From contig ML978221.1 of assembly GCA_010015745.1 (NCBI GenBank), positions 1-64,000 of the forward strand: a stretch of DNA of 64,000 nucleotides, written 5' to 3'. Origin of the DNA: Setomelanomma holmii. Lineage: Eukaryota > Ascomycota > Dothideomycetes > Pleosporales > Phaeosphaeriaceae. Every line of letters starts with the position of its first letter. Positions within the stretch are counted from its first letter, which is position 1. Made by a program: the position numbers and the translations under genes. This document shows positions 45,046-58,700 of the stretch, in pieces. Under the pieces are notes generated by a model. That model worked only from the letters and a program-made list of their open reading frames with translations. It did no database searches and was not told where the DNA came from.

Positions 45046-45638
45046 ATGGTCACTTTTGGAACTATGCTCGACACATTGACGAATCTTCGGTGTTCGATAT
45101 ATGCATGTGTGGTGGGGCATATGTGAGTGCTGAGCAGCACCAGGTCTGGCATGTATTCTTGATCGCTCATGTACACTGTCAAATCAATGCTGAAACCTCA
45201 CTATCTTCATCCTGATATCTCGGCATAAGTAGCCAGTGAAGTCCCGTCACGAAGCACTTCAAATACTTGAAAGAGTGCTTGTGTCATTCGAATGGCTAAC
45301 GAAGGTCTCTAGGAACAATTTTGATCAATCATAAGACAGTGTTAGATCTGGCGGCAAGCTCAATTTCAGTTACAGCTATCAATCATCTTTGATTAGCTGA
45401 CGTCTGGCAGTTGCGGCTTATTAACTCTTTGTATCGTTCCGTTCCACTATGCTGCAGTGTCCTACTGTATAATAACCATTCTGCGCCTATCCCTACTTTA
45501 ACGCCAGCGCAATGATCAAACACGATATAAAGATGGTTGGTAACTGTTAATTGAACTTGGTCCATCAAAAAGAGGTCGTCGTGGCTATCATCTTCAGCCT
45601 CATCAGCACTGTGCTACACAAAGCTAGCCGAAGTGTAA
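45046..45638. other. Intergenic between convergent GH94 and BCS1-like genes
   Basis: Presumably the two 3' UTRs and terminators. No open frame of note was seen. Confidence 0.5.
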
Positions 45639-47633
45639 CTAATACGAGTCGGCGTCGCTTCCATCCTCAACTTCAGCGTGCTCCACTAAGCTAGCAGACG
45701 TGTCACTACTCTTGGAAGTCTTGTTCTGTTCATCCAACGTGTCCCGGTTTCCTGTAACCCAAGCGTCGATGTCTCGCAGGGCCGTGTGAGGATCGCTTCG
45801 ACAGCCTTGTAGGAAATTTTGCACTTGAGCAGGCGTGAACGTGTTCGCGGGAACCTTCTCGGCGAACTCGATCGCGTACTGCTCGATCTCGGCCATGGTG
45901 AATGCTGCGTCGTGCGCGAGTGCAGAGCGGCCTATGAGACGCCTGAAGATGCTTTTGCCTGCTGTTCGACTCATGTTGCCAAAGTAGACCTTTTTGTCGA
46001 TACGGCCAGGGCGAGTCAGTGCAGGGTCTAAAGCGTCGGGGTTGTTCGACGTCATAATTAACAATCGACCCTCTTGAGATGCGTTGCCGTCGATGGCGTT
46101 GAGTAAACCGCTAAGAGTGACGGTGTTGCGCTTGCGACGACCATATGAACCAGGAGGTGGTAAAGGCCCTAGTGAGGCTGAAGTAGGACCTACTTTCTCT
46201 GTGATTGAAGCTTCGGTCTCTGGAGGTTTCGGTTTCGAGGCTAAATGCTCGCGACCGATGCCAGCCGAGTCAATGTCTTCAATCACTACGACGCATTTTC
46301 GTGGCAGACTGAGGAACAGACGATGAAGACTACCGTCGCTGATATCACCCGATGCTAGGTTGATCTGAAGATTGGTCAGCTGAGGTGAGGACACCAATGA
46401 GTCAAGATGCTCACGTGATAGATATCGCATTGGAGATGTCCAGCCAACGCAGCACTGAAAGATGATTTGCCGGTTCCAGGAGGACCATGAAAGAGGTAGC
46501 CACGTCGATAAGGGATACCGCAATCGGCAAAGAATTGGCGCCTTGGTCGTGTCAGCGAAGAACGCTTTAACACGGCGCAGGTCACCGCCCGCTACAACCG
46601 GACGACGGGAAGAACGTCAAAATTTGAAGTGGGGAGGGACAACTTACGACTGCTCGCTGTAGTAATATTCAGCGTCTCGTATGATGTCCGATTTGACCTC
46701 CTCATCCATGTCAATGGTATCAAGCTTTCGTATGGCCTTCGATACCGATTGCCAACCATCTCCATAAGGGTCGGAACGGCCTCCGGCGAAGTACACTGTG
46801 GTCGTACCATTAAGATTCTTGATTTTGAACTCATGACAGAGCTCGGCGAACTTTCGGAGAGGTGCCAAGCTCCAGCCAAGTGTAGTTATCGTCAGCGCAT
46901 TCTGAAGCTGGCCGTGGTCGTTGACCAGGTTGCCCGCCATGACGCTGTTGTTTCGATGGTAGCTCTGCCCACCCGTTCGCGAAAATAGAAACGGACGGAA
47001 CCCAACCCTGACAGCTTCAGCATGAATGCAAGAGACGAGATGGTAAGTTCTTCGTGGAGCGCGAACACACTTCGTGAGACTGCGGAAGACGGTGACATAG
47101 GATGCAAAGACCTACCAGAATATTCGTGTGCCCAATGGTGGCAGACACACCACCTCGTCATCTGTATGCTCAGGACCAGCTGGGCCAGGGAAGCGCATTG
47201 GATTGGGGAAGCCGTTGTTCAGGTTTTCAAGACCTCCGCTGATCATCATGGCGCTGCGAGTTCGACTGTTAAGGATGACTTCTGCTCCCATCCACGCTAG
47301 GACATTCTTGGCGACTGGATCTGATTCTGGTACCGTAACCTGTGATGTGCAGCTCCAAAGGAAGAAGTCTCTCAGGTAATTGTATACGGGTCGGACGGTT
47401 TGGTATAGACCGATGATTGCCAGAACCTTTTCGAGATCGCCTGCAGTACCTGAAGGTCGAAATCGGTACAACAAACGCTGCAACACCTCTAGTAGGGGAA
47501 ATGATCTTGTTGCTGTGCGTTTGAGATGCCGTGGGACGAGTCCAGGCGTGTCGAGAGCTTCCGGCCATAGCTGATCTTCGGGTGGCACCCTCACAGCCGC
47601 GTTAGGAATGACCAGGTCGGTGGATGTTGACAT
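45639..47633 (-). CDS. BCS1-like AAA ATPase
   Basis: 576 residues. Exons are 47116-47633, 46648-47007, 46415-46541 and 45639-46364. The introns are 108, 106 and 50 bp. The first two are longer than usual here, but the joins (RIFW|VGFRPFLFS, SEQS|RQFFADC, DIYH|INLAS) follow the family. The BCS1 N-domain is followed by Walker A (residues 312-319, GPPGTGKS), Walker B (360-367, VVVIEDID) and a sensor-like SNNPDALDPALTRPGRID. True mitochondrial Bcs1 matures complex III. Fungi have many lineage-specific BCS1-like paralogs of unknown job. This protein has a poorly conserved N-terminus with a C-terminal Ser/Thr-rich acidic tail, which suggests a paralog. Around 46540 there is no consensus branch for a shorter intron. 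Confidence 0.85.
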
Positions 47634-48203
47634 GTTGCTTCTTTACGTCCAATGTTCAAGAATGAAAACGCTGTAAACATGAAAGAAGATTTTTGGTATG
47701 ACTTGAAGTATCTGCGACGAAAGTTGACTTTCGTAGGAGCAGCTGCGCTCACGTGCTAGGCATGGACGCAAGAATGTCCCGAACGCTTACCGGTGCAGGC
47801 AGCCGCGCGGGCGTGTGGGCGGCCTCGTTGCAACCTAGTCGTGATGCAAGCTCCGAGATAGAAGTGCAGATGGCCCAAAAAACCCCCCGACCAGCTCCAA
47901 ACAGCTCCAACGCTCAACTGCGCGATAGGGTGCAAGGGGTTGAAAATGCAATTGAGCTTGTGAGGCTGAAGCTCACGCTCTACGAAGGATTGCGCTAGTC
48001 ATGTTTGCCGCTAACCTTTTTAGCAGTAGCTCTGCATTCACAAAGACGTCATAGGTCAACAGTATTATTTTGTACGCCATCACTCGTCGTTTTCCATATA
48101 AGTAGACGAAGAGCTTTCATAGAGTGAAATCAATCCTCAAACCACACCACACCCTCCACAAACCAACGACAATCCAGTTCTATCCCCACGAGTATATCCA
48201 AGC
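47634..48203. promoter_or_regulatory. Divergent promoter region, BCS1-like and SDR genes
   Basis: 570 bp between two divergent start codons. A TATA-like CATATAAG lies at 48095-48102, about 105 bp before the SDR ATG. The short plus-strand frame from ATG 47762 to 47998 has no further support. Confidence 0.5.
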
Positions 48204-49082
48204 ATGGCGAACACGAGCGACCTACGAGCAGAGAAGCTCTTTTCCGTCAAGGATTATGTTTGCGTCGTGACCGGCGGAGGCTCTGGTATCGGTCTCATGT
48301 CTGCGCAAGCCCTTGCTGCAAATGGAGCGAAGGTCTACATTACCGGACGTCGGAAGGAAGTTCTGGAGCAAGCAGCCAAGTCACACACACCCAATGGAGG
48401 CGGCCAGATCATCCCGCTAGGACCTTACGACGTGACCAAGAAGGAGGATCTCGAGCGCATGTCCGAAGAGCTGTCGAAGAAAGAGAAGTACATCAACTTG
48501 TTGATTGCAGCGGCCGGTATCAGTGGCGAGAAGGCCGAACCAGATCAGGAGAAGGCAACAGACTTGAAGGAGAAGCTCTGGAATAACGAAACATTCGAAG
48601 GCTGGGCCGAGACATACAACACCGACGTGACCTCCGTATACTTCACCACAGTCGCACTTCTTCCACTCCTGCAAGCCGGTACCGACTCCCATGGCCACCT
48701 GTCTGCTTCAGTCATCGTCATTTCTTCTATGTCCGGTATCATGCGCCATGCCCAGGGTCACTTCTCTTACAACGCTGCCAAGGGTGGAACCGTTCACCTC
48801 ACCAAGCTCATGTCCGCTGAGTTCCAGAAGATTCGCGTTCGCGTCAACTCGATCGCGCCCGGCTACTTCCCATCAGAAATGACGACACAAGAGAGCGACA
48901 AGAACCAGAAGAGCGAACTGCCCGACGAGAAGATCCAGGAGAAAGGCCACGTCCCACAGGGTCGCGCTGGCCAGGACGAAGAGATGGCTCAGGCCGTGTT
49001 GTTCTTGACGAAGAATACATATGTCAACGGCGAGATCATTGCGGTTGATGGCGGTGTCTTGAACATGGTGGCAGGTCGATAA
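48204..49082 (+). CDS. Short-chain dehydrogenase/reductase
   Basis: Intronless SDR of 292 residues. Coenzyme motif TGGGSGIG (23-30), catalytic Ser near 174-175 (VISSMSG), Tyr189 and Lys193 (YNAAK), and the PGYFPSEMT region after the YxxxK box, where gluconate or carbonyl reductase-like SDRs bind substrate. The end is DGGVLNMV. Arg49-Arg50 after strand 2 (TGRRKE) favour NADPH. No pathway context is visible; the neighbours are BCS1-like and kinase genes. Confidence 0.9.
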   Translation: MANTSDLRAEKLFSVKDYVCVVTGGGSGIGLMSAQALAANGAKVYITGRRKEVLEQAAKSHTPNGGGQIIPLGPYDVTKKEDLERMSEELSKKEKYINLLIAAAGISGEKAEPDQEKATDLKEKLWNNETFEGWAETYNTDVTSVYFTTVALLPLLQAGTDSHGHLSASVIVISSMSGIMRHAQGHFSYNAAKGGTVHLTKLMSAEFQKIRVRVNSIAPGYFPSEMTTQESDKNQKSELPDEKIQEKGHVPQGRAGQDEEMAQAVLFLTKNTYVNGEIIAVDGGVLNMVAGR

Positions 49083-50118
49083 AGGGAGTCGTAATCAGCA
49101 TGGCGCAAGGCGTTCTGGCAAAAACATAGAAAGGCCACTCTAGTCACTGAGAGATCAGACGAATAACAAGTCACCGTGGGAGGACAATGCTCCCATGGTC
49201 GGACGAGCTAATGCGTGATGTCTTGCTTCTTTGGGCGTCCATTCCAAGCTGATGCTCAACGCATGCCCGTCCCCGCATTTCCCCACACGAATGCACCTGT
49301 GATTCGGGCTTTGATGCTGATGTGACGGATCTCGCATACGTGTCTTGCATGTGTGGAATCGGATTTGCAGCTACCGATATGTAAATGCACAATGCTATTG
49401 ATGCGTTTGTCTCGTGCAGCATGCGGGTGATGAGACATGGGGCTGCACGTGAGGGCGCGACTTCCGTTGTTTTGGCCGCAGCGTCTCCGCCGCACACCAT
49501 CTCAAGTCTCTCCAGATGCGATCTGTACTGATCATAGCGGATTGATAGCGGCAATTGTTGGGTATGACGAAATTGGCGAATGGCAACGATGGTAGAGGGT
49601 CTTCCCAGATGCAGGCCAAGCGAGGCGTGCAACGGTCGGAAGCTACCGCGGAGATTTGGCATCCACAGCTTCACCACCCTTTCCATCCCACGGCACTCGA
49701 CACTCACCGCACCCCCGAATCCTGCATGCTGAAGTGCGCACTTCCCGCTGGCGCGACACTGGCTGGATCTCCTTTGGTGCTGAGCAGACGGCAGGGCGCG
49801 CGCAGATTCGCCAGGCAATTTGAGGCCCGTTTCGAGGCCAGGATCCCCAATCCATAGCAGCTCCTACTACGGCCAGGGCGTGAGACAGACCCCGCCAACG
49901 CCCAAAGCACGCGGCGCATGGGCGAACAACAAAGCTGGGAGCATTGACGGCCGCCTACGAGAATTCACCACTTTGGCTGGGGGATATGCGCACCACACAG
50001 AACGAACCTCCGCCGCTGCACACACCGCCCATCGCCAAACCCGCGACCTGCACCACGCCACGGCAATAGAGGCGGCAATTGACTGCAGCTGGCCCCGGGC
50101 CAGAAGAGGGTAGCAAAC
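49083..50118. other. Intergenic, upstream of kinase
   Basis: 1 kb with overlapping short frames on both strands; none resembles a known family. Presumably the kinase promoter and a long 5' UTR. Confidence 0.45.
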
Positions 50119-53100
50119 ATGGTGTCATATCCGCCAAAAGCCTCGCACACCGCTTCAAACTCGCGGTCCTCGCAGGCCTCGACATCGCAATCCAGCACGC
50201 CCGGCCACGCAAAGAAAGGCTCGACCTCGTCTAACCACAATGGCCAGTCCCGGGAGCGCGAGCAGCGGCCAAGCAGAGAGGGTGCAGCACAGCGAGCGGC
50301 CCAGGATGTGGCGGGTCTCAAGGACTACCAGCTGGGCGACTGCTTGGGCAAGGGGGCCTTTGGGAGCGTATACCGGGCGCTGAACTGGGGAACGGGGGAG
50401 GCAGTGGCCATCAAGCAGGTCCGCCTGGAAAATCTGGGCGCGGCGGACCTGAAGAATATGGAGATGGAGATTGATCTGCTCAAGAACCTGAACCATCCCA
50501 ACATCGTCAAGTACAATGGCTTCGTGAGAAGCTCAGAGAGTCTGTACATCATTCTCGAGTGAGTCACCCTGGTACTGAAGATATGATGAGCAAGGGCTAA
50601 CGTTTGCAGGTACTGCGAGAACGGCTCGTTGCACAGCATCTGCAAGAACTTCGGCAAGTTTCCAGAAAATCTCGTCGCCCTCTACATGTCCCAAGCCCTC
50701 CACGGTCTTCTATACCTCCACGAGCAAGGTGTCATACACAGGGATATCAAGGGTGCGAACATTCTGACTACAAAGGAGGGGCTGGTCAAGTTGGCAGACT
50801 TTGGCGTCGCGACAAAGCAGTCCGGCCTGGACCAGTCGAGCGTCGTGGGAACGCCTTATTGGATGGCTCCCGAAGTCATTGAGCTTTCTGGTGCTACAAC
50901 TTCCTCAGATATCTGGAGTCTTGGATGTACAGTCATTGAGCTGATTGAAGGGAAGCCGCCGTACCACAAACTTCAGCCTATGCAGGCCCTCTTCAGGATC
51001 GTCAATGACGAGCACCCGCCCATACCTGGTAGTGCTTCTCCCGTAAGTTTGAAGCTCCTTATGCAAGGTCCCTACTAACAGCCACAGCTTCTGCGCGAGT
51101 TCCTCATGGAATGCTTCCAAAAGAACCCAACCCTACGCATCTCGGCCAAACGGCTACTCAAGCACCCATGGATTCTCAGCGCTAAGCGGACAGTCCCCGC
51201 AGTCCCCACCAAGCCCACCGAATACCAGGAAGCTGTCAAGTCAGTGCAAGAGTGGAACGAGGCGCTCAAATCGCCTAATTCGCTGCGGCGAAGTGCCCGT
51301 CTCGCGTCCGGCTCGCAAAAAGTGACCCCTGCCGCAGCAAACGGCCCTACGACAGCAGCTCGCAAGGCCCCTGTCAACGTTAATCTTAACATATCTAAGC
51401 ACAGACCTACGGCTGAGTCTTTTCGTTCACCAGAACTGGATCACGACGACAACTGGGATGACGACTTTGCCGAAAGCATTTCGCCCCGTGCACTGCAAAT
51501 GCCGCATCTCAAACCGCAAGACAACTTTGGTGGTCTGTTCTCGAGTGACAAGCTCAAGGCATTTGCGAGCATAGAGGCGGTAACGGAAATGCAAGACAAT
51601 GGTGATGGTGAAGCCACAGTGAAGAGCCCTCTCAACATGCAACACTATCAGAAAATGCCACAACAATTAGGATTGAAGGCTACGGGAAGCGCCAAGGCCA
51701 ACGATGCGAAGGCAAGAGCTACAGTCCTGCCCTCACGAACAGCCTCAACTACGTCTGAAGTCGAAGAACGGCAGGATGCGCAACCCAAGACGGTGTTCTT
51801 GCGCGGTATACCAAAGGCTGCTCAACTACAGAAAACAAAGGTCGCTGCGCTTGCTCGACCCAGCCAGCTATTCCGTGAAGACTCAGTCGAAGACTATTCG
51901 GATCTGCTGCCCACGGATGAAGATGCATTTGAGAGAAAGCTGGCTGCTATGCAATATGCGCAACCACCAGCAATGCTACCTCAACATCAAGTGGCAAAAG
52001 TCGTCTCCAGCTCGCCCTCTGAGTCGTTCTCGCCACGCTTGTTCCACCCTAGCGATCTGAGAGCCGCGCCCAAGTCGACGCGAGATACAAGATCAAATGG
52101 CAACGCTCGTCAACGTTCTGCGAGCTCCACATCCACACGAAAGCTTCAGCGTACGCAGTCTGAGATCGAGATCCAGAAGTACGCTGAAGATGAAGGTGAT
52201 GACTTCTCAGACGTCTTCGGCGACATCAGGCACCCCAATGCAAACCCCAGCAAAGCTGAAAGCGATAGCGGTAGTGAACACAGCAGTCTCGCCATGATCA
52301 CGTCCAAGATGGCCAGCTCATTTGTCATCGCCGACGAGGATGACATGGATCCGTTTGCCAACCTGGAAGAGGGCCTTGACAATCTCAACTTGGAGAACAA
52401 CGTTGCTCGCGACAGAGACGATCGATTGACGAAGATGACGGAGAACCTGGTAGGCTGTTTGAAGACGAGTCAACCTGATGATGTCCTTCTCGACATTGCC
52501 GATCAACTGATTCAAGTGCTGTATGAGTCGCCCGATAAACGTTCGATCATCCTGCGAAGTCACGGCATGCTGCCGATACTGGAAATCCTGGGTACCATAC
52601 CACCGAATGAGGTCGTCCTACCGCTGCTCAAGATCATCAATCTCATTATTCTGGAGGACGCTGAAGCCCAAGAAAGCTTGTCTTTCCTCGGTGGTATCCC
52701 AACGATCTGCCACTTCGCATACAAGAAGTACCCCAGCGACATCCGGAAGGAGGCCGCTGCCTTTGTTCGACAAATGTATCAAACTAGTACGCTCACGTTA
52801 CAGATGTTTATTGGATGCGGTGGAATAAACGTTCTTGTCGAATTTCTCGAGGAGGACATTGACGCCGAGCGCGATCTCGTACTCATCGGAGTCAATGGCG
52901 TATATGGCGTGTTCGAATTACAAGGTCCAACTCCCAAGAACGACTTCTGTCGCATTTTCTCCAGGTCAAGCGTGCTGTACCCGCTAAGCTTGGTCCTGAA
53001 TCGAATGGTGGAGGAGGATGGAGAAGTTGCGAGACTTATCGTCGGTCGAATCGTGCACATCTTCCTCATTTTCTCGCAAGCGGAAAGCCATGTCAAGGAC

Positions 53101-54916
53101 CTCGTGGCTGACCGAATGATCCTGAAGCGTAAGTCTATGCGCTCATTGCTCGTCATTGGCCAGTCGTTGCTCCATCAGCCACGATTCGCTGTCATGATGC
53201 CACATCATTCACTGCTACTTGCTTGTTTACGACCCGGACCCCGACTAACCGCTCACAGGTGTTCTCAAAGACCTCCGCAAAATGTCCCCGCCTCATCAAA
53301 TCACTATGCTCAAGTTCATCAAGAACCTTAGCTCCCTCTCCTCAACCCATGAAGCCCTTCAGAATTCCAATGCCATCGACATCCTCATCGAATTGCTTAA
53401 GTCAACTCGCCAGAAAGACGCGATCACTCGCGACACGAATCGATCCGCCTCCGATCCCACCCGCTTACCACCGTTCCACCGCGAGATCTCGAACCAGATC
53501 CTCAATACCATGTACAACCTGTGTCGGCATAACAAGAGTAGGCAGGAAGAGGCAGCACTGTCGGACATCATTCCACTTCTCAAAGAAGTGGTGCGCGAAG
53601 GTGGACCACTCAAGGAGTTTGCACTGCCGGTCTTGCTTGAGATGGTCAACTCTGGCAAGGTTGCACGTAAGATGCTATGGGATGCGAAGGGTCTGGCGTT
53701 CTACGTCTCCCTTCTTGGCGACCGCAACTGGGCGGTGACCGCCTTGGACGCTATCTTCGTGTGGTACGTATCTGCTTCCGTTCTCGACATGGTGCTATAC
53801 TTACAAGACTTAAGGCTTCAAGAAGAGACTGCTCGCGTCGAGCAGTATCTTCTCTCATCGCACTCGAATTTCACATCTGCTATCATCTCCGCATACACCT
53901 CTGCCGAGCTGTCGCAGTCGACTTTCGAGAACATGCTTGAGCCTCTGCAGAAGTTGGTTCGTCTATCTCCGCCTATTGCTGCATCTCTTGCAGCGCCCGA
54001 GATCTTCCAGCGCACAGAGCAGAAGCTTGGCCACAAGGACGCTGTCACGCGCCTCAATCTCCTCCGCATTCTGCGGACTATCTGCGACGCAAAGGACGAA
54101 GGCTGCTGGCTTATCCGCGTGTTTGGCTGCTACGAGCGTATCAGCTGGCTGGTGCAGCATGACGGTGCAGTTCTAGTGCGCCAAATGGCCGAAGAGCTTG
54201 TTCGTGCCTGCGATGAAGCAGACATGAACAGCCTCGGTGTCGGCTCGAATGGGAAGCGCAGTCTGTCACGAGCATCAGGCATTGGCATGAACCTCAGGCG
54301 GCCTGCGTCATCCGCTGGTCGACGTGATGGGTCAGGGTCTAGCACTGGCTCTACTCTTGTGGGCTCAGGCATGGGCTTGACACCGCCGACGCCAAACAGC
54401 TTGAAGAGTTCATTCACCATCCCCGTGCTGACCGGCACTCCTACCCTGGGTAGTAGCGGTCGTGACCGCATCACTCGGAGTCAGTCCACGGCCATGTGGG
54501 ATCTCGCAGAAGACCCGTCCGCACCCGCCTCGTATGGACGGTCGAAGCAACCACCCGTGCTCGCTCGCTCGTCAACATCCTTCGCCGCCCTAGGCGTATC
54601 AGGCACACCAACCTCGTCTCGCAGCTCAAGCTCGCGACCACCCTCCCGAGATGCCGCTTCTTCTCTCGCGCGCATCGATGCAAGCAACCGATCCTCTGCA
54701 GTCGAGCGCTCGCGCCTGCCCAAAGCTCGCCAAGGTAGACTCAGCGAAGCAGTAAATCGGCGTCGCCAAAGCAACGTCGGCGGCGAGAATGATGCTCCCG
54801 CCAACGGTATAGCCACCGCGCCACCACTTCCTCGCCTGCAAATCGTACGCCGACGACGCGAAACGAGCGGTGGTGAGCTAAGCACTGTCGGCAGGAAGGG
54901 GTCAAATGCAGAGTAG
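50119..54916 (+). CDS. sepH: Septation-initiation protein kinase, SepH/Cdc7-like
   Basis: Ser/Thr kinase of the septation initiation network, orthologous in architecture to Aspergillus SepH and fission yeast Cdc7. Exons are 50119-50558, 50610-51042, 51088-53128, 53259-53763 and 53815-54916 (1506 residues). The catalytic domain near the N-terminus has the glycine loop (77-85, GKGAFGSVY), Lys99, HRD (190-192), DFG (210-212) and GTPYWMAPEV. A disordered linker comes next, then an armadillo/HEAT-like region in the middle third (LLKIINLIILEDAEAQESL), and a Ser/Pro-rich tail with Arg-Ser clusters. The fourth intron is 51 bp, in frame, and could be read through; splicing restores FVWLQEETARVE. The third intron is 130 bp. 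Expected role: triggers cytokinesis downstream of the Spg1 GTPase at spindle poles. No lesions. Confidence 0.92.
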
Positions 54917-55747
54917 GGCTCCGCGGAGAACGGCTACCTTGCCACAGTCAGGAGGGGAAGGGGTTGGACGGGATTGTAGGATATACCACTTTTCCATTTT
55001 TTTTACTTTTCATTTTGTTGCATTGCGAGAGAAGGCGTTGCGCTAGGATCGACACATTCGAAGCATTGTCAAAGGGTATATGCATAGCTTGGCGTTTGAG
55101 AGATATCAGTCCTAGGGGCATTGCGTTTGGGATAGCATGGAATGGGTGCAATATACATAAGTTCATTTGTCCGCAGTTGGGTGACCATTTGACTCACCTA
55201 GGTAGAGTGTATTTGATGGGCACGTGATGCTCCGATGTCCTCTACTTAGGTAGTATCGCCCCTGCTGTTCGCAAGAGAAGTGGCATCATCGTGTTTTAGG
55301 GAAGAGCACCTTCCAACCGACGACTTTCTCTCACACCATCCAAAGTCATCACGATATCCGATATGTTCACGATCACGGACACCAATCACGTTGAGTTCGT
55401 ATGAGGTGGAGGCGCGGGGGCGATGCATCTCCGCAGAGGTATACGGCCGTGTTCTGCGAGCTGTTTGTGTGTGCGAGACTGACTAAAGACCGACAGGATC
55501 CAATATCCTGAAGCAAACGGTGAACATCCTATCCGCGACTTGCATCTTGACCACATTTCTGGTGGGGCAGTTGGGAACGCCTCGCCGCTGTCCTGCAGTT
55601 TGCGGCACGACTTGATTGGCCACAGTACACACAGCCACCTGGGCTTGCAGGGCAGTCTTGGCTTTCTCAGTCTTGTGCGCGGCTCGCTATATATGAGACG
55701 GTAGAGCGCGATTCCACCTTCTGCAACATTTTCTCATTTGCGATGCG
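54917..55747. other. Intergenic after kinase
   Basis: Kinase 3' region (a T-rich run at about 54990-55010) and the promoter of the following broken gene, with a TATATAT at 55688. No coding support. Confidence 0.5.
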
Positions 55748-58700
55748 ATGCGTGATCCCTTCTTCGTGGCCGGCACCGCAGTCGGTATTACTTCGCTTGG
55801 TATCCAGACGTGCCAGATCTTGCATAAGTACTGCTCGGAGTATCGGGGCCATCATGATGATATCGACCCTATCGTGAAGCAGGCGGAGGGATTACAGGGC
55901 ATACTTGACGGCCTGCAGCAAGTTAAAGAGAATTGCGAGATCAACAATCATGCACCGTCTTCGCAACTACACTTGGCGCTGCAAGCATGTCAAGAGACAT
56001 TGCAGAAGCTGAACAAGATGGCCGAGAGGTGCCGTGGCCAAAAGCATCCCGAGGATATCCAAGAGCGACTACGAGCAGCAAGAAAGAGGGCCCTTTGGCC
56101 GTTCAGGAAAGACGCACTTGCGGGCATGCAGACGACGTTGAGCAGATTCCAGGACAATATCTCGCTGGCTTTGCAAATAACTAGTCTGGATTTGAGCTTG
56201 CGACGAATCGACAAACTCCAACCGGTCGTGGACGCGATACATTGCCAGACCTCCAGTATAGAGCAACATTAACTCCAAAACACCGTCGTGCTAGACTTGG
56301 TACACGGCGAACTTCAAGAACTCTCGTCAAGTCAACAAGAACGTCATTCCCACCTCCTATATGACCTTATGCACATCAGAAAGGACCTTGCAAGCCAAGA
56401 AGCAGCAATGCGGCGCATGGTAGACCTAAGGGTTAGAAGTGTAGCACGAAACCATGTAGATCTGTGTGCTAATGATATGGTAGACCTACGGTATTCCTGC
56501 CCTTCAAGACCTGGGTACTATTCCGCCATCCCTTGTGGCTGAAGCCACTCAGACGGTCAAACACATTGCACTTCGATTCAATGCAACAATACAACGATAC
56601 AACTCTTGTATCAAAGAACATCGTGCAACGGGCGCTGTGACAAATACGGCCTCTGTGTGCGCTTGCCGTCCCGTAACGAGACGCTCCTTTACACGTCGTA
56701 CTTCGCTGTCAACCGTTGCCGAAGTTCAATATGCGCATCGACCGAAATGCCCTCAATATGCGCACGGCGATTACTCACGATCAATAGCCACTCAATTTAT
56801 GCTGTGTACGCGCTTTGTGGGATTTTGCATCCAAGCTGGTTGGCAATGCTCCAGAAGAGGTGGATGGAACTCGATAGCACCTCTGCTTCGCTATCGCGCT
56901 GTTCGGGACAACTCGCCTGCATTTCAGATCCTCATAAACGCCAGTGACAAGGTAAATCAGCTAGCCGAATCAGCTTTGACAGGGAACGTTGTAACAATAC
57001 AACTTTCCGACTTATTGTTGTCCACGTCCATCTCACTTCGGAAGAGTTTTTCTGAGGGTGCTGAACCCTATGACCTCGACAAGTACGGGAATGGAATTTT
57101 AGTAGTATGTTCAGCTCAGGTAGAATCCTTTTTGATGATTAACAACGATAGTTCGCTCTGCAATTTGTTCGAATATTGATTTGCCGCGGGCTTTACGACA
57201 TTACATCTATAGCTTCATTCATAGACATGTGTATTGATCAAGGGGTTCCCCACGATCAAGTGGATGCATTCAGTGTGTAAGTAAAAAGATCTAAATTTGA
57301 TGAGGCTGACACTGAGCAGCAGACCTGCTGTCTTTTGGCAGAGAGAACTTGTCTACTCCGATGGGCCGTCATTGGTCGCTTTCAGCGAAACTCTATCCCA
57401 TTTTATAAAAATAGTAGATACTTGGCCGGTACCTGCAATTCGTTGGAATCACGCATACGATGGAGTTCACCATCACTTGTACGATTTAGTGCCGAGAATA
57501 CTGAGTACCGATGGGATGAAATTCAGGCAGCAAGACGTCCTTTATCTTATGTCCGCAATGTGTGTCGGCTTAGTAACTCTAACATATGATCAGCTTTCGA
57601 CGAAGAGAACCCCTTGGCTTACGCGATCCTGCAAAGATCCATAGCGGAGCTCGAAATCTGCTTGGAACATCTCGATGCCACGAAATGGATATCTTCCGTC
57701 GAAACTTTCGAACATACGACAGCATTGGCGTGCTGGCCTGTAGGAGTTGAACTCATGATTTCCAGTGGACGAGTCAGCCCATCAGATGCATTCGTCGTTC
57801 GCCTTTGGAAAACTGCTCTTAATATGCTCAATGTCGAATGAATAGAGATTCTGATGCGTTTCGGTATCGAGGTTACCTCGACTGACTGGTACACGCTCAA
57901 TTCTTCTGCAGAATATGGATGGAGAAAAGCAAGCTTGGAGAAAATGGTTGAGGTATTCCGGGAAATGGCAACCCGTCTTCTTGTCCTTACAGACGCCAAT
58001 ACGAGGAGGTTGAATGATGGAAGTTGCGAAGAGCCTATCGTATCGTTGCAAGACTCGCTGTATCTATATCATGCGACTGATCTGACGGTAGAAGCAGCCG
58101 AAGGTGCTTGGTACGCCGGTTCACGCAACCTCAATACTCCATTCTGGGCCTACATTGATGAGACCCCTGCTGAGACGGCTAATTGGGGGACTGCAATATG
58201 GATAATTGCAATGTCCGCCACATATCCCAACTTGTCCCTCCGATGGCCGGTCATCAGCTGGCTCCTTGACCACAGTGCCGATCCTACTTGAACTCATCCA
58301 GTATATCTCACGACTCCGGCACACGTTTCATTTTGTCTCTCGGTTTACGAGGCCTGTAATGACTCGAGTGTCGATTCACGTGTCGACCTCATCGACCTTA
58401 CTGAGACGCTCGACTTCGTCAAGCCGGACTTGTGCGTGTGCTACTGCTCACGAGACGGTTGCAGTGCCATAGGCTGTGCAATATCACGTTCACGCTGGCG
58501 GAGTGCCTTTATGTACCGGAGCAACTGGATGCATGAGGATCACTGGAACTGCCATAGACAAGTGGTTCTACCTTACCTGTTCGCCATGGTCGAGCGCGAC
58601 CAAGATTCAGCGCTGATGGTGTCAGCTATACTGCGCGTCTTGACGTTCGAAAAGCTCCATCTTTCGCATACGTGCTGCTATCGAATCTTCGAGGAGATAG

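Noticed and set aside
44676..45182. 168-codon minus-strand frame rich in Ser/Thr
   Set aside because: Antisense to the 3' end of the GH94 gene.
53764..53814. Reading through the in-frame 51-bp stretch of the kinase as coding
   Set aside because: It has a GTACGT donor, and removing it gives FVWLQEETARVE, which matches the family. I treat it as an intron.
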